The notes beneath the pieces are model-generated. The model was not told the origin of the DNA. It searched no databases and worked only from the letters and a program-made list of their open reading frames with translations. Below, in pieces: positions 9,271 through 18,988 of a stretch of DNA of 64,000 bases; within the stretch, counting starts at the first letter, position 1, and each line of letters opens with the position of its first letter. The DNA is taken from positions 1 to 64,000 of the forward strand of contig CAILZL010000037.1 in NCBI GenBank assembly GCA_903838705.1. Direction: 5' to 3'. This DNA is from an uncultured Pseudomonadota bacterium (GTDB taxonomy: Bacteria; Pseudomonadota; Gammaproteobacteria; Steroidobacterales; Steroidobacteraceae). The translations under genes were made by a program, and so were the position numbers.

Positions 9271-9675
9271 CTACTCTTTATCTGATTGAGACGCGTCTTC
9301 TGCGTCATCTACATGGCGTTCAATATCACTCTTTACAGCGGTGCTGATTGCCGCGCTCAACTGCGTGCCGTATTCAATCAGCTCATCGGCCACAAAAGTG
9401 AGCTGGGGTGCATGACGCAGATTAAGTGCACGACCCAGCGGGCCGCGCAGCAGCTTGGCAGCATCCAGCATGATTTCCCGGGTCAACTCCGGATTTTTGT
9501 CACCACCCAGAATGGAATAGAACACTTTGGCATGCGACAGATCCTTGCTGACCTGTACATCCACAATGGTCACAGGCCCCAGACGTGGATCGCGCAACTC
9601 ACGTCGAATGAGTTCGCTCAGCACACGCTGGATCTGTTCGGCAACGCGCCGGCTGCGGGGAAATGCATTGGCCAT
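9271..9675 (-). CDS. rbfA: Ribosome-binding factor A
   Basis: Cold-shock-related factor that binds the 30S subunit late in assembly and helps 16S rRNA 5'-end maturation. 134 residues with a KH-like fold. Typical stretches: RRVAEQIQRVLSELI, LRDPRLGPVTIVDVQVSKDLSHAKVFY in part, and LRHAPQLTFVADELIEYG. The C-terminal tail is acidic (DDAEDASQSDKE). A GGA lies seven bases before the ATG. It sits 16 bp after infB, the usual order. Confidence 0.95.
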   Translation of the reverse strand: MANAFPRSRRVAEQIQRVLSELIRRELRDPRLGPVTIVDVQVSKDLSHAKVFYSILGGDKNPELTREIMLDAAKLLRGPLGRALNLRHAPQLTFVADELIEYGTQLSAAISTAVKSDIERHVDDAEDASQSDKE

Positions 9676-9691
9676 TCAGATTCCGTAACCG

Positions 9692-12283
9692 TTACACGGT
9701 ACGTGCCACTTCCGTACGGAAGTAACACTCGATCTGGTCACCCACCTGCACATCATCGTAGGCCTTCACGCCAATACCGCACTCTGTACCGGAGCGGACT
9801 TCATTGACGTCATCCTTGAAGCGGCGCAGAGACTCCAGTCCGCCTTCGAAAATGACGACATTGTTGCGCAGAACGCGGATCGGATTGTTACGCTTCACGT
9901 AACCTTCGGTCACGATACAGCCTGCAATCGTGCCCAGCTTGCTGGAGCGGAATACGTCACGCACTTCAGCCAGACCCACAATCGTTTCCTTGATTTCTGG
10001 TGCCAGCAATCCGGAAGCCAGCTGCTTCACGTAATCAATGGCTTCGTAAATGATGCTGTAGTAACGCACATCAATGTCACTGTCCTTGATGGCAGCACGC
10101 GCCGTACCATCGGCACGGACGTTGAAGCCGATGATCAATGCCTTGGAAGCAGCTGCCAGCGACACGTCGGAAGCTGTGATGCCACCCACGCTGCTCGACA
10201 GTACTTTCACATTCACTTCATCAGTGGATATCTGTAACAGGGCATCACGCAATGCTTCTGCACTGCCCTGTACGTCGGCCTTGATGATGATCGACACCAC
10301 TGCCGATTTGCCTTCACCGGTCTGCGAGAAGATATCTTCCAGCTTGTTGGCACTGGCTGCCTTGGCCAGCTTGGTATCGCGGAACTTGCCCTGGCGATAC
10401 AACGCCACTTCGCGCACCTTGCGTTCGCTTTCCAGTACCAGCAGATCATCACCTGCATGCGGTGCACCGGACAGACCCAGCACCACCACCGGCAACGAAG
10501 GTCCGGCAGAAGTCACCTGCTTGCCTGCCTCGTCAAACATCGCACGTACGCGACCGAATTCCTGACCGGCGATAACCGGATCACCTGATTTCAGCGTACC
10601 GCGCTTGATCAATATCGTCGCGACAGCACCACGGCCTTTTTCAATCCAGGATTCGATGACCACACCCGCAGCCATGCCATCGCGTGCAGCCTTGAGTTCC
10701 AGCACTTCAGCTTGCAACAGGATGGTATCCAGCAATTGATCAATGCCGGTGCCGGCACGTGCCGACACGTTCACGAACATGGTGTCACCACCCCACTCTT
10801 CGGGAATCACGCCATGCTTGACCAGTTCATTCTTGATGCGATCCGGATCAGCTTCAGGCTTGTCCACCTTGGTCACGGCAACCACGACCGGCACTTCAGC
10901 TGCCCGAGCATGTTCAATGGCTTCGATGGTTTGCGGCATCACACCGTCATCCGCTGCCACCACCAGAATCACCACGTCGGTAACCTGGGCGCCACGGGCA
11001 CGCATGGCACTGAATGCAGCATGGCCCGGTGTATCGAGGAAGGTGATCATGCCCTTTGGCGTTTCAACATGATAAGCGCCAACATGCTGGGTAATGCCAC
11101 CAGCTTCACCCGCTGCGACCTTGGTACGGCGAATGTAATCCAGCAAGGAAGTCTTACCGTGATCAACGTGGCCCATGACGGTAACCACTGGCGGACGCGG
11201 CAACAATTCATGCTGCGCTTCACCGCTATGCAATTCGTCATCCATTGCGCTTTCTTTCTGAGCGATGGCGTTGTGACCCAGCTCTTCAACCACCAGCACG
11301 GCCGTGTCCTGATCAATGGGCTGATTGATGGTAGCCATCACACCCATGTTCATCATCACCTTGATAACTTCAGTGGCCTTCACAGCCATGCGTTGTGCCA
11401 GTTCGGCCACGGTGATGGTTTCTGGAATCAGCACATCGTGCTTGACCGGTGCCACCGGCTTTTCGAAACCATGCTGTGTTCCCGCAGCCACCTGCATAGG
11501 CTTACGTGAACGATTGCTCTGCAGCTGCTGTTGCTGCTGCTGTTTCTTCTTCTTGAACCGGGCGCTGGCATCGGAAGACATGTGCAGTTCGGTACGACCG
11601 GAACCGGCACGCTCTTCAGGCTTGGCGCGCTCTTTGACGGCTTTAGCGGCCTTGGCCTCACGCAGTTCGCGCGCAGCAGTCTCAGCCTGTTCCTGCTGAC
11701 GGCGTTGCGCTTCCAGACGGGCACGCTCTTCGGCAATTCGCTGACTTTCTTCTTCTGCACGCTGACTGGTTTCAGCCAGAATCATCAGCCGCAATTCGGC
11801 TTCGCGCTTTTCGCGCTGCAGACGCTCAGCCTCACGCTGCGCTGCTTCCATTTCTTCAGGCGTCAATACCGGAGCAGGCTCTACATGAACCACCACTTCC
11901 GGTTCCGGCGCAACTTCCTGCACTGGTTTCTGCGGTTTTTGCGGCTCCTCAGGAGCAGGCGCCTTCTCTTCCAGCAGACTGCGATTCAGATAGGTTTTCT
12001 TGGTGCGAACTTCCACATTGACCGTTCGGGCACGGCCCTGGGCAGTGGCCACCTTGATTTCACCCTGTGACTTGCGCTTGAGGGTAATTTTGCGTGGTGC
12101 AGCAGGACTTTCTTCACTACCGTGAGCGCGACGCAGGAAAGTAAGCAGTTCCATCTTGGCGTCGTCACTGATCAGGTCTTCAGTACCCGATACCTTGATG
12201 CCAGCTTCATCGAGCTGCTTCAAAAGTCGATCAACAGGCACATTCAAGCCTTTTGCCAACTGGGTTACTGTTACATCAGCCAT
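9692..12283 (-). CDS. infB: Translation initiation factor IF-2
   Basis: GTPase that brings formyl-Met initiator tRNA to the 30S subunit and promotes subunit joining. 863 residues. The IF2 N-terminal fold occupies about 1-50, then comes a Glu/Arg/Ala/Gln-rich charged linker (about 110-260), then a second IF2-N domain. The GTPase starts near residue 365 with G1 [10 protein letters not shown]3 DTPGHAAF, and G4 TKVD where NKxD is standard. Domains II-IV follow, including the C-terminal fMet-tRNA-binding part. GGAG lies seven bases before the ATG. It is preceded by nusA. The Asn to Thr change in G4 is the only oddity. Confidence 0.98.
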   Translation of the reverse strand: MADVTVTQLAKGLNVPVDRLLKQLDEAGIKVSGTEDLISDDAKMELLTFLRRAHGSEESPAAPRKITLKRKSQGEIKVATAQGRARTVNVEVRTKKTYLNRSLLEEKAPAPEEPQKPQKPVQEVAPEPEVVVHVEPAPVLTPEEMEAAQREAERLQREKREAELRLMILAETSQRAEEESQRIAEERARLEAQRRQQEQAETAARELREAKAAKAVKERAKPEERAGSGRTELHMSSDASARFKKKKQQQQQQLQSNRSRKPMQVAAGTQHGFEKPVAPVKHDVLIPETITVAELAQRMAVKATEVIKVMMNMGVMATINQPIDQDTAVLVVEELGHNAIAQKESAMDDELHSGEAQHELLPRPPVVTVMGHVDHGKTSLLDYIRRTKVAAGEAGGITQHVGAYHVETPKGMITFLDTPGHAAFSAMRARGAQVTDVVILVVAADDGVMPQTIEAIEHARAAEVPVVVAVTKVDKPEADPDRIKNELVKHGVIPEEWGGDTMFVNVSARAGTGIDQLLDTILLQAEVLELKAARDGMAAGVVIESWIEKGRGAVATILIKRGTLKSGDPVIAGQEFGRVRAMFDEAGKQVTSAGPSLPVVVLGLSGAPHAGDDLLVLESERKVREVALYRQGKFRDTKLAKAASANKLEDIFSQTGEGKSAVVSIIIKADVQGSAEALRDALLQISTDEVNVKVLSSSVGGITASDVSLAAASKALIIGFNVRADGTARAAIKDSDIDVRYYSIIYEAIDYVKQLASGLLAPEIKETIVGLAEVRDVFRSSKLGTIAGCIVTEGYVKRNNPIRVLRNNVVIFEGGLESLRRFKDDVNEVRSGTECGIGVKAYDDVQVGDQIECYFRTEVARTV

Positions 12284-12343
12284 ACATTCTCCGCGCCGTC
12301 TGTCATCGACTTAGTGCATCAATCCTGAATTCAGAGCGTGAAT

Positions 12344-13846
12344 TCAACCTTGCTGCCCGGCTTCTTCAAACCAATGCTTGCGTGCCGCCATGATCAGTTC
12401 ACCCGCACGCTTTTCATTCATGCCCGCCATATCCAGCAGGTCATCAACAGCCTGCTCGGCCAGCTCATCACGCGTTGCGATGCCACGGCTGACCAGCTCA
12501 TCAGCCAGTTCCTGCGTCATGCCTTCCACAAGGAACAGATCATCCGAAGCCTCGGAGACTTCTTCAGTGGCGATCGCACGCGTCAGCAGTACGTCACGGG
12601 CGCGGTTACGCAGCTCTTTGATCATTTCCTCATCAAAGTCCTCGATGGAGGCCAGCTCGGAAGTCGGTACATAGGCCACTTCTTCCACAGTCGAGAAGCC
12701 TTCCTGCACCAGGATAGCGGCCACTTCTTCATCTACATCCAGATCCTTCATGAACAGTTCGACCACGGCCCGCGCTTCGGATTCGCTCTTCTTTTCAGCC
12801 GCTTCGGTAGTCATGATGTTGAGGTTCCAGCCTGTCAGCTCGCTGGCCAGACGGATGTTCTGACCGCCACGGCCAATAGCCTGCGACAGTTTCTCTTCTG
12901 TAACGGCCACATCCATGGAATGCGCATCTTCATCCACCACGATGGAAACCACTTCAGCAGGCGCCATGGCGTTAATGACAAACTGTGCTGCGTTGTCATC
13001 GAAAGGAATGATGTCAACACGTTCACCGCAGATTTCATTCGAGACCGCCTGCACACGCGCACCACGCATACCGACACAGGCACCGACCGGATCAATGCGC
13101 TGATCCTTGCTCTTTACTGCGATCTTGGCGCGCACACCGGGATCACGCGCGGCGGCAAGAATCTCGATCAGGCCATGGCCTACTTCGGGTACTTCCAGCT
13201 TGAACAGCTCGATCAGGAATTCCGGTGCAGTCCGGGTCAGCATCAATTGCGGGCCACGCTGCTCGTTACGGACTTCCTTGAGGAAGGCCTTGATTCGATC
13301 TCCCACGCGCACGGGCTCACGCGGAATCATGTGTTCACGCGGAATAAAGCCTTCGGCGTTATTACCCAGATCAACGGTAATACCACTGCGATCCACACGC
13401 TTGACCAGACCGGACACCATGGTGCCCATGCGATCACGGAACTGATCCACGACGTGAGCGCGTTCGGCCTCACGCACTTTCTGCACGATAACCTGCTTCG
13501 CAGTCTGGGCGGCGATACGACCGAACGCCACAGATTCAAGCGGCTGTTCTACATAGCCACCGGGAACGGCTGACTTGTCGATATCCAGCGCATCTTCCAT
13601 GCGCAGCTCCTTGTCCGGAAATTCCAGTTCATTGGAATCATCCGCAAACACCTTCCAGCGACGGAAAGTATCGTAGTCACCGGTCTTGGGGTTGATAGTG
13701 ATCCTTACATCGATGCCTTCCCCGTAACGCTTGCGCGTGGCCGAGGCCAGGGCCGCTTCAAGCGCCTCGAATATGATCGCCTTGTCGACGCCTTTCTCGT
13801 TGGAGACAGCGTCCACCACCATCAGAATTTCTTTATTCATCGACAT
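12344..13846 (-). CDS. nusA: Transcription termination/antitermination protein NusA
   Basis: RNA polymerase elongation factor acting in pausing, termination and rRNA antitermination. About 500 residues: N-terminal polymerase-binding domain ([16 protein letters not shown]), S1 domain (about 130-200, [18 protein letters not shown]), two KH domains (about 205-345, including [17 protein letters not shown]), and two acidic AR2-type helix-hairpin-helix repeats near the C-terminus, as in E. coli. GGGAGAG lies five bases before the chosen ATG; the ATG at 13840 matches the E. coli start exactly and is an equal alternative. It lies between rimP and infB. Confidence 0.97.
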   Translation of the reverse strand: MSMNKEILMVVDAVSNEKGVDKAIIFEALEAALASATRKRYGEGIDVRITINPKTGDYDTFRRWKVFADDSNELEFPDKELRMEDALDIDKSAVPGGYVEQPLESVAFGRIAAQTAKQVIVQKVREAERAHVVDQFRDRMGTMVSGLVKRVDRSGITVDLGNNAEGFIPREHMIPREPVRVGDRIKAFLKEVRNEQRGPQLMLTRTAPEFLIELFKLEVPEVGHGLIEILAAARDPGVRAKIAVKSKDQRIDPVGACVGMRGARVQAVSNEICGERVDIIPFDDNAAQFVINAMAPAEVVSIVVDEDAHSMDVAVTEEKLSQAIGRGGQNIRLASELTGWNLNIMTTEAAEKKSESEARAVVELFMKDLDVDEEVAAILVQEGFSTVEEVAYVPTSELASIEDFDEEMIKELRNRARDVLLTRAIATEEVSEASDDLFLVEGMTQELADELVSRGIATRDELAEQAVDDLLDMAGMNEKRAGELIMAARKHWFEEAGQQG

Positions 13847-13901
13847 CAATGCTCTCCCGTTCGAGAGTTAAAGTTCCAATCCGGCAATAACAGGTAATCC
13901 G

Positions 13902-14351
13902 TCATTCATACACAGGGGCCAGCCGCGCCTTGCTGATACCATCCAGCAGCAACGTTACCGGCACACCATCCTGCTCAAGGGACAACTCGCGCTCATTCAC
14001 CGACAGCAATTTGCCCAGAAACTTTCTGCGGCCATTCACCGGCAATACCATTTCAACCTGAGCACGTTCGCCGATATACCGGGCAAAGTGCGCAGGCGTA
14101 CGCAGCACCCGATCCAGACCCGGTGACGAGACTTCCAGGGTGTATTCCACCGGAATCGGATCACGCTCATCCAGTACAGCACTCACAGCCCGACTGACGG
14201 TTGCGCAATCTTCCAGCTCCACACCCTGCTCGGCATCGATATACAGGCGCAGAAAGCCATTGCCGCGACGCGCCGCGTATTCCAGCTCCCACAGCTCAAA
14301 CCCGAGCCCCTTTACAACAGGCTCCAGCAGCTCGGTCAGTTGGTCGCGCAT
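13902..14351 (-). CDS. rimP: Ribosome maturation factor RimP
   Basis: Assists 30S subunit maturation. 149 residues, the usual length. Recognisable by FLRLYIDAEQGVELEDC, VSRAVSAVLDERDPI and LEVSSPGLDRVLRTP. The start is set by GGAGG four bases before the ATG; the frame is open further upstream but that extension runs through a terminator hairpin and is not coding. It is first in the rimP-nusA-infB cluster and follows the initiator tRNA gene, as in E. coli metY-rimP-nusA-infB. Confidence 0.96.
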   Translation of the reverse strand: MRDQLTELLEPVVKGLGFELWELEYAARRGNGFLRLYIDAEQGVELEDCATVSRAVSAVLDERDPIPVEYTLEVSSPGLDRVLRTPAHFARYIGERAQVEMVLPVNGRRKFLGKLLSVNERELSLEQDGVPVTLLLDGISKARLAPVYE

Positions 14352-14364
14352 CCCGCCTCCTGCA

Positions 14365-14392
14365 CAAATAAAAAATGGGCCGATGGCCCATT
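14365..14392 (-). terminator. Terminator-like attenuator just before rimP
   Basis: AATGGGCC and GGCCCATT form an 8-bp stem with a GAT loop, followed on the minus strand by TTTTATTTG. It ends about five bases before the rimP Shine-Dalgarno. Transcripts coming from the tRNA side must pass it to express rimP-nusA-infB, so it could serve as an attenuator. NusA autocontrol at this point is known in E. coli. Confidence 0.7.
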
Positions 14393-14468
14393 GATAATGC
14401 CCAATCCCTGCCTGCCACCGCAGCGCCACGGTAGCTTCCCTGTTCCAGGCCAATTACACCCACACCTT

Positions 14469-14503
14469 TCAGTGATTCTACAGCCAGACTGGCGAATCAC
14501 TGA
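14469..14503 (-). other. Hairpin in the tRNA-fMet to rimP leader
   Basis: TCAGTGATTC and GAATCACTGA are a perfect 10-bp inverted repeat around 15 bases. It has no U-run and lies between two terminator-like stems. Role unknown; it may protect RNA ends or act in antitermination. Confidence 0.5.
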
Positions 14504-14513
14504 ACCAGAAATC

Positions 14514-14533
14514 AAAAAGCCCCTTGAAGGGGC
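14514..14533 (-). terminator. Terminator of the initiator tRNA gene
   Basis: GCCCCT and AGGGGC pair around a 3-base loop and are followed on the minus strand by TTTTTGAT. It lies 42 bases after the tRNA 3' end. Confidence 0.75.
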
Positions 14534-14574
14534 CCGAAACCTGACTCAATCAGGACCTGACCGAGGTCAGGCAT

Positions 14575-14651
<77 letters not shown>

Positions 14652-14664
14652 ACAGAGGCCGCGC

Positions 14665-14693
14665 ATTCTAATGATGCCCAGTAGGGTTTACAA
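14665..14693 (-). promoter_or_regulatory. Promoter of the initiator tRNA gene
   Basis: On the minus strand TTGTAA, 17 bases, TAGAAT, then a GC-rich discriminator (GCGCGGCC) typical of stable-RNA promoters under stringent control. It may also feed rimP-nusA-infB by readthrough. Confidence 0.65.
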
Positions 14694-14841
14694 GACATTT
14701 ACGCTACGCAGCCGCAGTATTTGCCCGTCAGGAGAATCCCCGGCAAATCAGCCGGTTCGGCGTACCGGGCGGCAAGCATAGGTCAGCCCCCAACCGGTAG
14801 AATCTAAAGGGTCCACGACTTTCCATCTATAAAATAAAACC

Positions 14842-17415
14842 ATGTCACGTCCGCCACCCATACCGCAGCGCCCCGCACCTTCTGGCAAGCTTGCGCAGAA
14901 CAAGCAGACTCAGCCTGAAGAGAATCTGCTTTTTCAGCAAGGTATGGCCCTACATCAGCAAGGGCAACTGGAACGAGCAAAGTCTATTTACGAACAAATA
15001 CTGGCCAGACAACCCGGGCATTTTGATGCGTTACATTTGCTGGGAGTAGCAGCAATACAAAGCAATAACCCGGCGTTGGCAGTCGAATTAATAGGCAGGG
15101 CGATAAAGATTAATTCCAGTAACGCTCATGCCCATTCGAATATAGGCAGCGCGTTTCAAGCACTCAATCGTCTGGAAGAAGCCGTTGCCAGCTTCGACAG
15201 AGCGATCAGTATCAAGTCAGATTACGCTGAGGCCTACTACAATCGTAGTAATGCGCTGCAATCGCTCAATCGCCTAGAAGAAGCCGTTGCCAGCTACGAC
15301 AAAGCGATCAGTTTCAAGTCAGATTACGCTGAAGCCTATGCCAACCGGGGTGTTGCGCTGCAAACACTCAATCGCATGGAAGAAGCGATTGCAAGCTACG
15401 ACAAAGCGATCAGTTTCAAGCCAGATCATCCTGAAGCCTATTTCAACCGGGGCGTTGCACTGCAAGCGCTCAATCGCCTGGAAGAAGCAGTTGTCAGCTA
15501 TGACAAAGCAATCAGTCTCAAGCGGGATCACACTGATGCTTACTTCAACCGGGGCATTGCACTGCAAGCGCTCAATCGTCTGGAGGAGGCAATTATCAGC
15601 TATGACAAAGCGATCAGCCTCAAGCCAGATCATGCAGAGGCTTATTTCAACCGGGGTGTCGCACAGCAAGGACTCAGGCACATGGAAGAGGCAGTTGCCA
15701 GCTACGCGAAAGCCATCAACATAAAGCCAGACTACACTGATGCCTACTGCAACCGCGGCGCTGCACTGCAAGCACTCAGGCGCCTGGAAGAGGCAATTGA
15801 CTGCTACGACAAGGCGATCACCATCAAAGAGGATTACGCCGAGGTCTACTGCAACCGTGGTGCTGCACTGCAAGCACTCAGGCGTATGGAAGAGGCGGTT
15901 ACAAGCTACGACAAAGCCATCAGTCTCAAGTCAGATCACGCTGAAGCGTATTTCAACCGCGGTGTTGCGTTGCAAGAACTTAATCGCCTTGAAGAGGCGC
16001 TATCAAGTTACATACAGGCCAGCTTATTGAAACCTGACCATTACTACCTGGCTGGCGCGCTTTTGCATACGAAAATGTTACTGTGCGACTGGAAAAATAT
16101 TGAACCAGAAATTGATGCCTTAATCGAAAAGATAAGCAAAAACAAAAAGGCTTCCCCATGCTTTCCGTTACTTGCAGCGACTGACTTATTATCAATACAA
16201 CGCAAAGCAGCTGAGATATGGCTTGATGACAAACATCCATTCAACCCATTACCCTCCCCTATTGGCAAATCACCAGGCAAAGAAAAGATACGAGTTGGAT
16301 ACTACAGTGCGGATTTCAGGGAGCACCCGGTTGCCTACCTGACTGCGGAGTTTTTCGAAAACCATGACAAAGAAAAATTCGAGCTGATAGCTTTTTATTA
16401 CGGGCCTATCACTTCCGATCAGATGCATAAAAGAATGACTTTGGCATTTGATCGGTTCATCGATATTAAAAACACCAGCGATCAGGATGTTGCAAAAATC
16501 TCCAGAGAAGTCGGCATCGATATCGCGGTCGATTTGACAGGAATGACCAAGCACACAAGGGCGGGTATATTTTCTTACAGGGCAGCGCCAGTGCAGGTTA
16601 ACTTTCTAGGTTATGCGGGAACAATGGCTGCAAGTTATTATGACTACATCATCGCCGACGGGACGGTTATTCCAGAAAGAAATAGAGTTCATTTTTCTGA
16701 AAAAGTAATTTATCTTCCAGGCTCGTTTATGCCCAGAGATACCACTGGCAAGCCTTCTGGAGAGATATTTACCAGAGAACAATTTCAACTCCCGGCGAAT
16801 GGGGTTGTTTATTGCGCATTCAATGCAAGCTACAAGATTCTGCCAAACACATTCGATTCCTGGATGCAGATACTGAAAGGAGTGTCAGGAAGTGTTTTGT
16901 GGTTATCTGAATGTCATGTCACGGCAAAAAATAATTTACGACAGGAAGCGGAGATACGCGGAGTCTCTCCCGATCGAATCATTTTCGCAAAAAGGTTAGC
17001 AAGGGCTGAAGATCATCTGGCAAGACACAAACTGGCAGACCTGTTTTTAGACACGTTTCCATATAACGCGCACACCACCGCGAACGATGCACTCTGGGCG
17101 GGACTGCCGGTACTGACACGCACCGGCGAGAGCTTTGCCAGCCGTGTGGCAGCCAGCTTGCTTAACTGCATGGAGATGCCCGAACTGATAGCCAGCACAC
17201 AATCGCAATATGAAGCCATTGCGATTGAACTCGGGACAAAGCCTGAAAAAATCAAAGCCCTTAAGGAAAAGCTGAAGCACAACAAGCTGAGATCCAGCCT
17301 GTTTGACACGCAGCATTTTACCCAGTGCATCGAAGCGTCTTTCACTCAGATTCTTGAACGCCAGCAGGCCAGCTTGCCGCCAGATCATATTTACATCGAT
17401 AGTCAGTTAAGCTGA
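14842..17415 (+). CDS. TPR protein with O-GlcNAc transferase-like (GT41) domain
   Basis: 857 residues. An N-terminal TPR array of about eleven 34-residue repeats (residues about 30-410, EEAVASYDKAIS units) leads into a family-41 glycosyltransferase half (about 465-850). The latter shows RVGYYSADFREHPVAY, DLTGMTKHTR, APVQVNFLGYAGTM, and DLFLDTFPYNAHTTANDALWAGLPVLT. This is the build of eukaryotic OGT and of bacterial SPINDLY-like proteins; some bacterial members add sugars to proteins such as flagellins or adhesins. Substrate here is unknown. No signal peptide. No Shine-Dalgarno is seen; TATAAA lies only 8-9 bases before the ATG, so a leaderless mRNA is possible. The DNA is more AT-rich than its neighbours and breaks the usual order between nuoN and the tRNA, which suggests acquisition. 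Confidence 0.88.
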   Translation: MSRPPPIPQRPAPSGKLAQNKQTQPEENLLFQQGMALHQQGQLERAKSIYEQILARQPGHFDALHLLGVAAIQSNNPALAVELIGRAIKINSSNAHAHSNIGSAFQALNRLEEAVASFDRAISIKSDYAEAYYNRSNALQSLNRLEEAVASYDKAISFKSDYAEAYANRGVALQTLNRMEEAIASYDKAISFKPDHPEAYFNRGVALQALNRLEEAVVSYDKAISLKRDHTDAYFNRGIALQALNRLEEAIISYDKAISLKPDHAEAYFNRGVAQQGLRHMEEAVASYAKAINIKPDYTDAYCNRGAALQALRRLEEAIDCYDKAITIKEDYAEVYCNRGAALQALRRMEEAVTSYDKAISLKSDHAEAYFNRGVALQELNRLEEALSSYIQASLLKPDHYYLAGALLHTKMLLCDWKNIEPEIDALIEKISKNKKASPCFPLLAATDLLSIQRKAAEIWLDDKHPFNPLPSPIGKSPGKEKIRVGYYSADFREHPVAYLTAEFFENHDKEKFELIAFYYGPITSDQMHKRMTLAFDRFIDIKNTSDQDVAKISREVGIDIAVDLTGMTKHTRAGIFSYRAAPVQVNFLGYAGTMAASYYDYIIADGTVIPERNRVHFSEKVIYLPGSFMPRDTTGKPSGEIFTREQFQLPANGVVYCAFNASYKILPNTFDSWMQILKGVSGSVLWLSECHVTAKNNLRQEAEIRGVSPDRIIFAKRLARAEDHLARHKLADLFLDTFPYNAHTTANDALWAGLPVLTRTGESFASRVAASLLNCMEMPELIASTQSQYEAIAIELGTKPEKIKALKEKLKHNKLRSSLFDTQHFTQCIEASFTQILERQQASLPPDHIYIDSQLS
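15172..16035 (+). repeat. 102-bp tandem coding repeats (TPR units)
   Basis: The codons for the LEEAV/MEEAV motif recur exactly every 102 bp at 15172, 15274, 15376, 15478, 15580, 15682, 15784, 15886 and 15988. Adjacent units share long identical stretches, which points to recent duplication by unequal recombination or slippage, so copy number may differ among strains. Confidence 0.9.
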
Positions 17416-17494
17416 TCTCACGCAGCGCCATCCGCAAAGACAATTGGCCCAAGAAAGCGTGGGAATGATGCTGAAGTCCAGCGATTCAGTGATT

Positions 17495-18928
17495 TCAGCT
17501 GATTACGCGGGCGCAGAGATCAAGCAGTAAACCGGGCAGTAATCCCAAGGCCAGCACAGCCAGACCATTGGCACTGAGTACGGTGCGCAATGCGACACCC
17601 GCCTGAATCGGACCATTGTCTACCGGTGCATCAAAGTACATCAGCTTGACTACGCGAATGTAGTAATAAGCGCCGATCACCGAGAAGAACACAGCGACAC
17701 CTGCCAGCCAGGTATAGCCAATACCGATGATTGCTTGAATGACCGCGAGTTTGGCGGTAAAGCCCACGAACGGCGGCACACCTGCAGTACTGAAGATCAG
17801 CATGGCCATGACAGAGGCGAACCAGGGTGACTTCTTTGCCAGTCCCTTGAAATCATCCAGCGCATCAGATTCAAAGCCCTGACGGGACAGCAACAGAATC
17901 ACACCGAATGAGCCTACCGCAGTCAGTACATAAGTAAGCGTGTAGAACATGGCTGCCTGATAGCCCTGCACTGTGCCCGCCAGCACGCCCAGCAGGATGA
18001 AGCCGACATGTGAAATGGTGGAATAGGCCAGCATGCGTTTGATGTTGGTCTGGGCAATCGCTACCACATTACCGATGGCCATAGACAACACGGCGAGTAC
18101 GACCAGCATGGGGCGCCACTGTTCCACTGCGCCACCCAGACCATCAACCAGCAGGCGCATAGCCAAGGCAAAGGAGGCAATCTTGGGTGCGGAACCGACA
18201 AACAGTGTTACCGCAGTCGGCGCGCCGTGATAAACATCCGGCACCCACATATGAAATGGTACGGCACCGAATTTGAACGCCACACCCACCACCAGAAAGG
18301 CCAGACCAAAGGCCAAACCGAGGCTGTTCAGACCGATGCCCGGGATACGATTGGCAATCTGTGACAACTCCAGCGTTCCAGTCACCCCATAAATCATGGA
18401 CATACCATACAGCAACATGCCGGAAGCAATCGCGCCCAGCACGAAATACTTCATGGCAGACTCTGCTGCAATACCATTGTCGCGATCAAACGCCACAAGG
18501 CCATAAAGCGAGAGCGAAAGCAGCTCCACGCCCAGATAAATGGTCAGCAGACTGGCCGCAGAAATCATCACCATTACGCCCAGCATGGCGAACAGTGCCA
18601 GCACAAAGTATTCACCTTTGAACAGGCCACGTCGTTGCAGATATTCGCGCGAGTACAACAAGCTCAATGCAGTTGCACCATAGGTTGAGAGTTTGAGCAC
18701 CGTTCCCATCGGATCAGCAACGTAAGTGCCATGAAAGGTGATAACCCGCTCAGCTACACCGTACTGCACGGTGATGAATGCAGCGGCCAGCAACGACACC
18801 ATGGTCAGCAGGAAGGTAACAATGCGCTGTCTGTCGCTGACGAACAGGTCCACAAGCAGAATCACGCATGCTGCGGTCAGCACGAAGATTTCCGGATAGG
18901 CAACTACGAAATTGAGGTTCGCTGACAT
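17495..18928 (-). CDS. nuoN: NADH-quinone oxidoreductase subunit N
   Basis: Antiporter-like membrane subunit of complex I, one of three that pump protons. 477 residues with about 14 transmembrane helices, in line with E. coli NuoN (485). Family stretches: YFVLGAIASGMLLYGMSMIYG, FKFGAVPFHMWVPDVYHGAPT and AKIASFALAMRL in part; the Lys and Glu-rich helices of the Mrp-type fold are present. Last gene of the nuo operon, 60 bp after nuoM. It ends facing the TPR-glycosyltransferase gene, with 79 bp between them and no clear terminator. Confidence 0.96.
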   Translation of the reverse strand: MSANLNFVVAYPEIFVLTAACVILLVDLFVSDRQRIVTFLLTMVSLLAAAFITVQYGVAERVITFHGTYVADPMGTVLKLSTYGATALSLLYSREYLQRRGLFKGEYFVLALFAMLGVMVMISAASLLTIYLGVELLSLSLYGLVAFDRDNGIAAESAMKYFVLGAIASGMLLYGMSMIYGVTGTLELSQIANRIPGIGLNSLGLAFGLAFLVVGVAFKFGAVPFHMWVPDVYHGAPTAVTLFVGSAPKIASFALAMRLLVDGLGGAVEQWRPMLVVLAVLSMAIGNVVAIAQTNIKRMLAYSTISHVGFILLGVLAGTVQGYQAAMFYTLTYVLTAVGSFGVILLLSRQGFESDALDDFKGLAKKSPWFASVMAMLIFSTAGVPPFVGFTAKLAVIQAIIGIGYTWLAGVAVFFSVIGAYYYIRVVKLMYFDAPVDNGPIQAGVALRTVLSANGLAVLALGLLPGLLLDLCARVIS

Positions 18929-18988
18929 GGTTCTGCTACTGACCTGATCCTGTTACGAGTGCGGTTGCCAGTTCATTCATCTGCTGCA

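Noticed and set aside
15319-15873. 184-codon repeat-containing frame antisense to the TPR gene
   Set aside because: Its repeats are the reverse reading of the 102-bp TPR units; no own start signals.
17416-17494. Terminator in the convergent gap of the TPR gene and nuoN
   Set aside because: Only a short, distant ACGC/GCGT pairing; no compact stem with a U-run.
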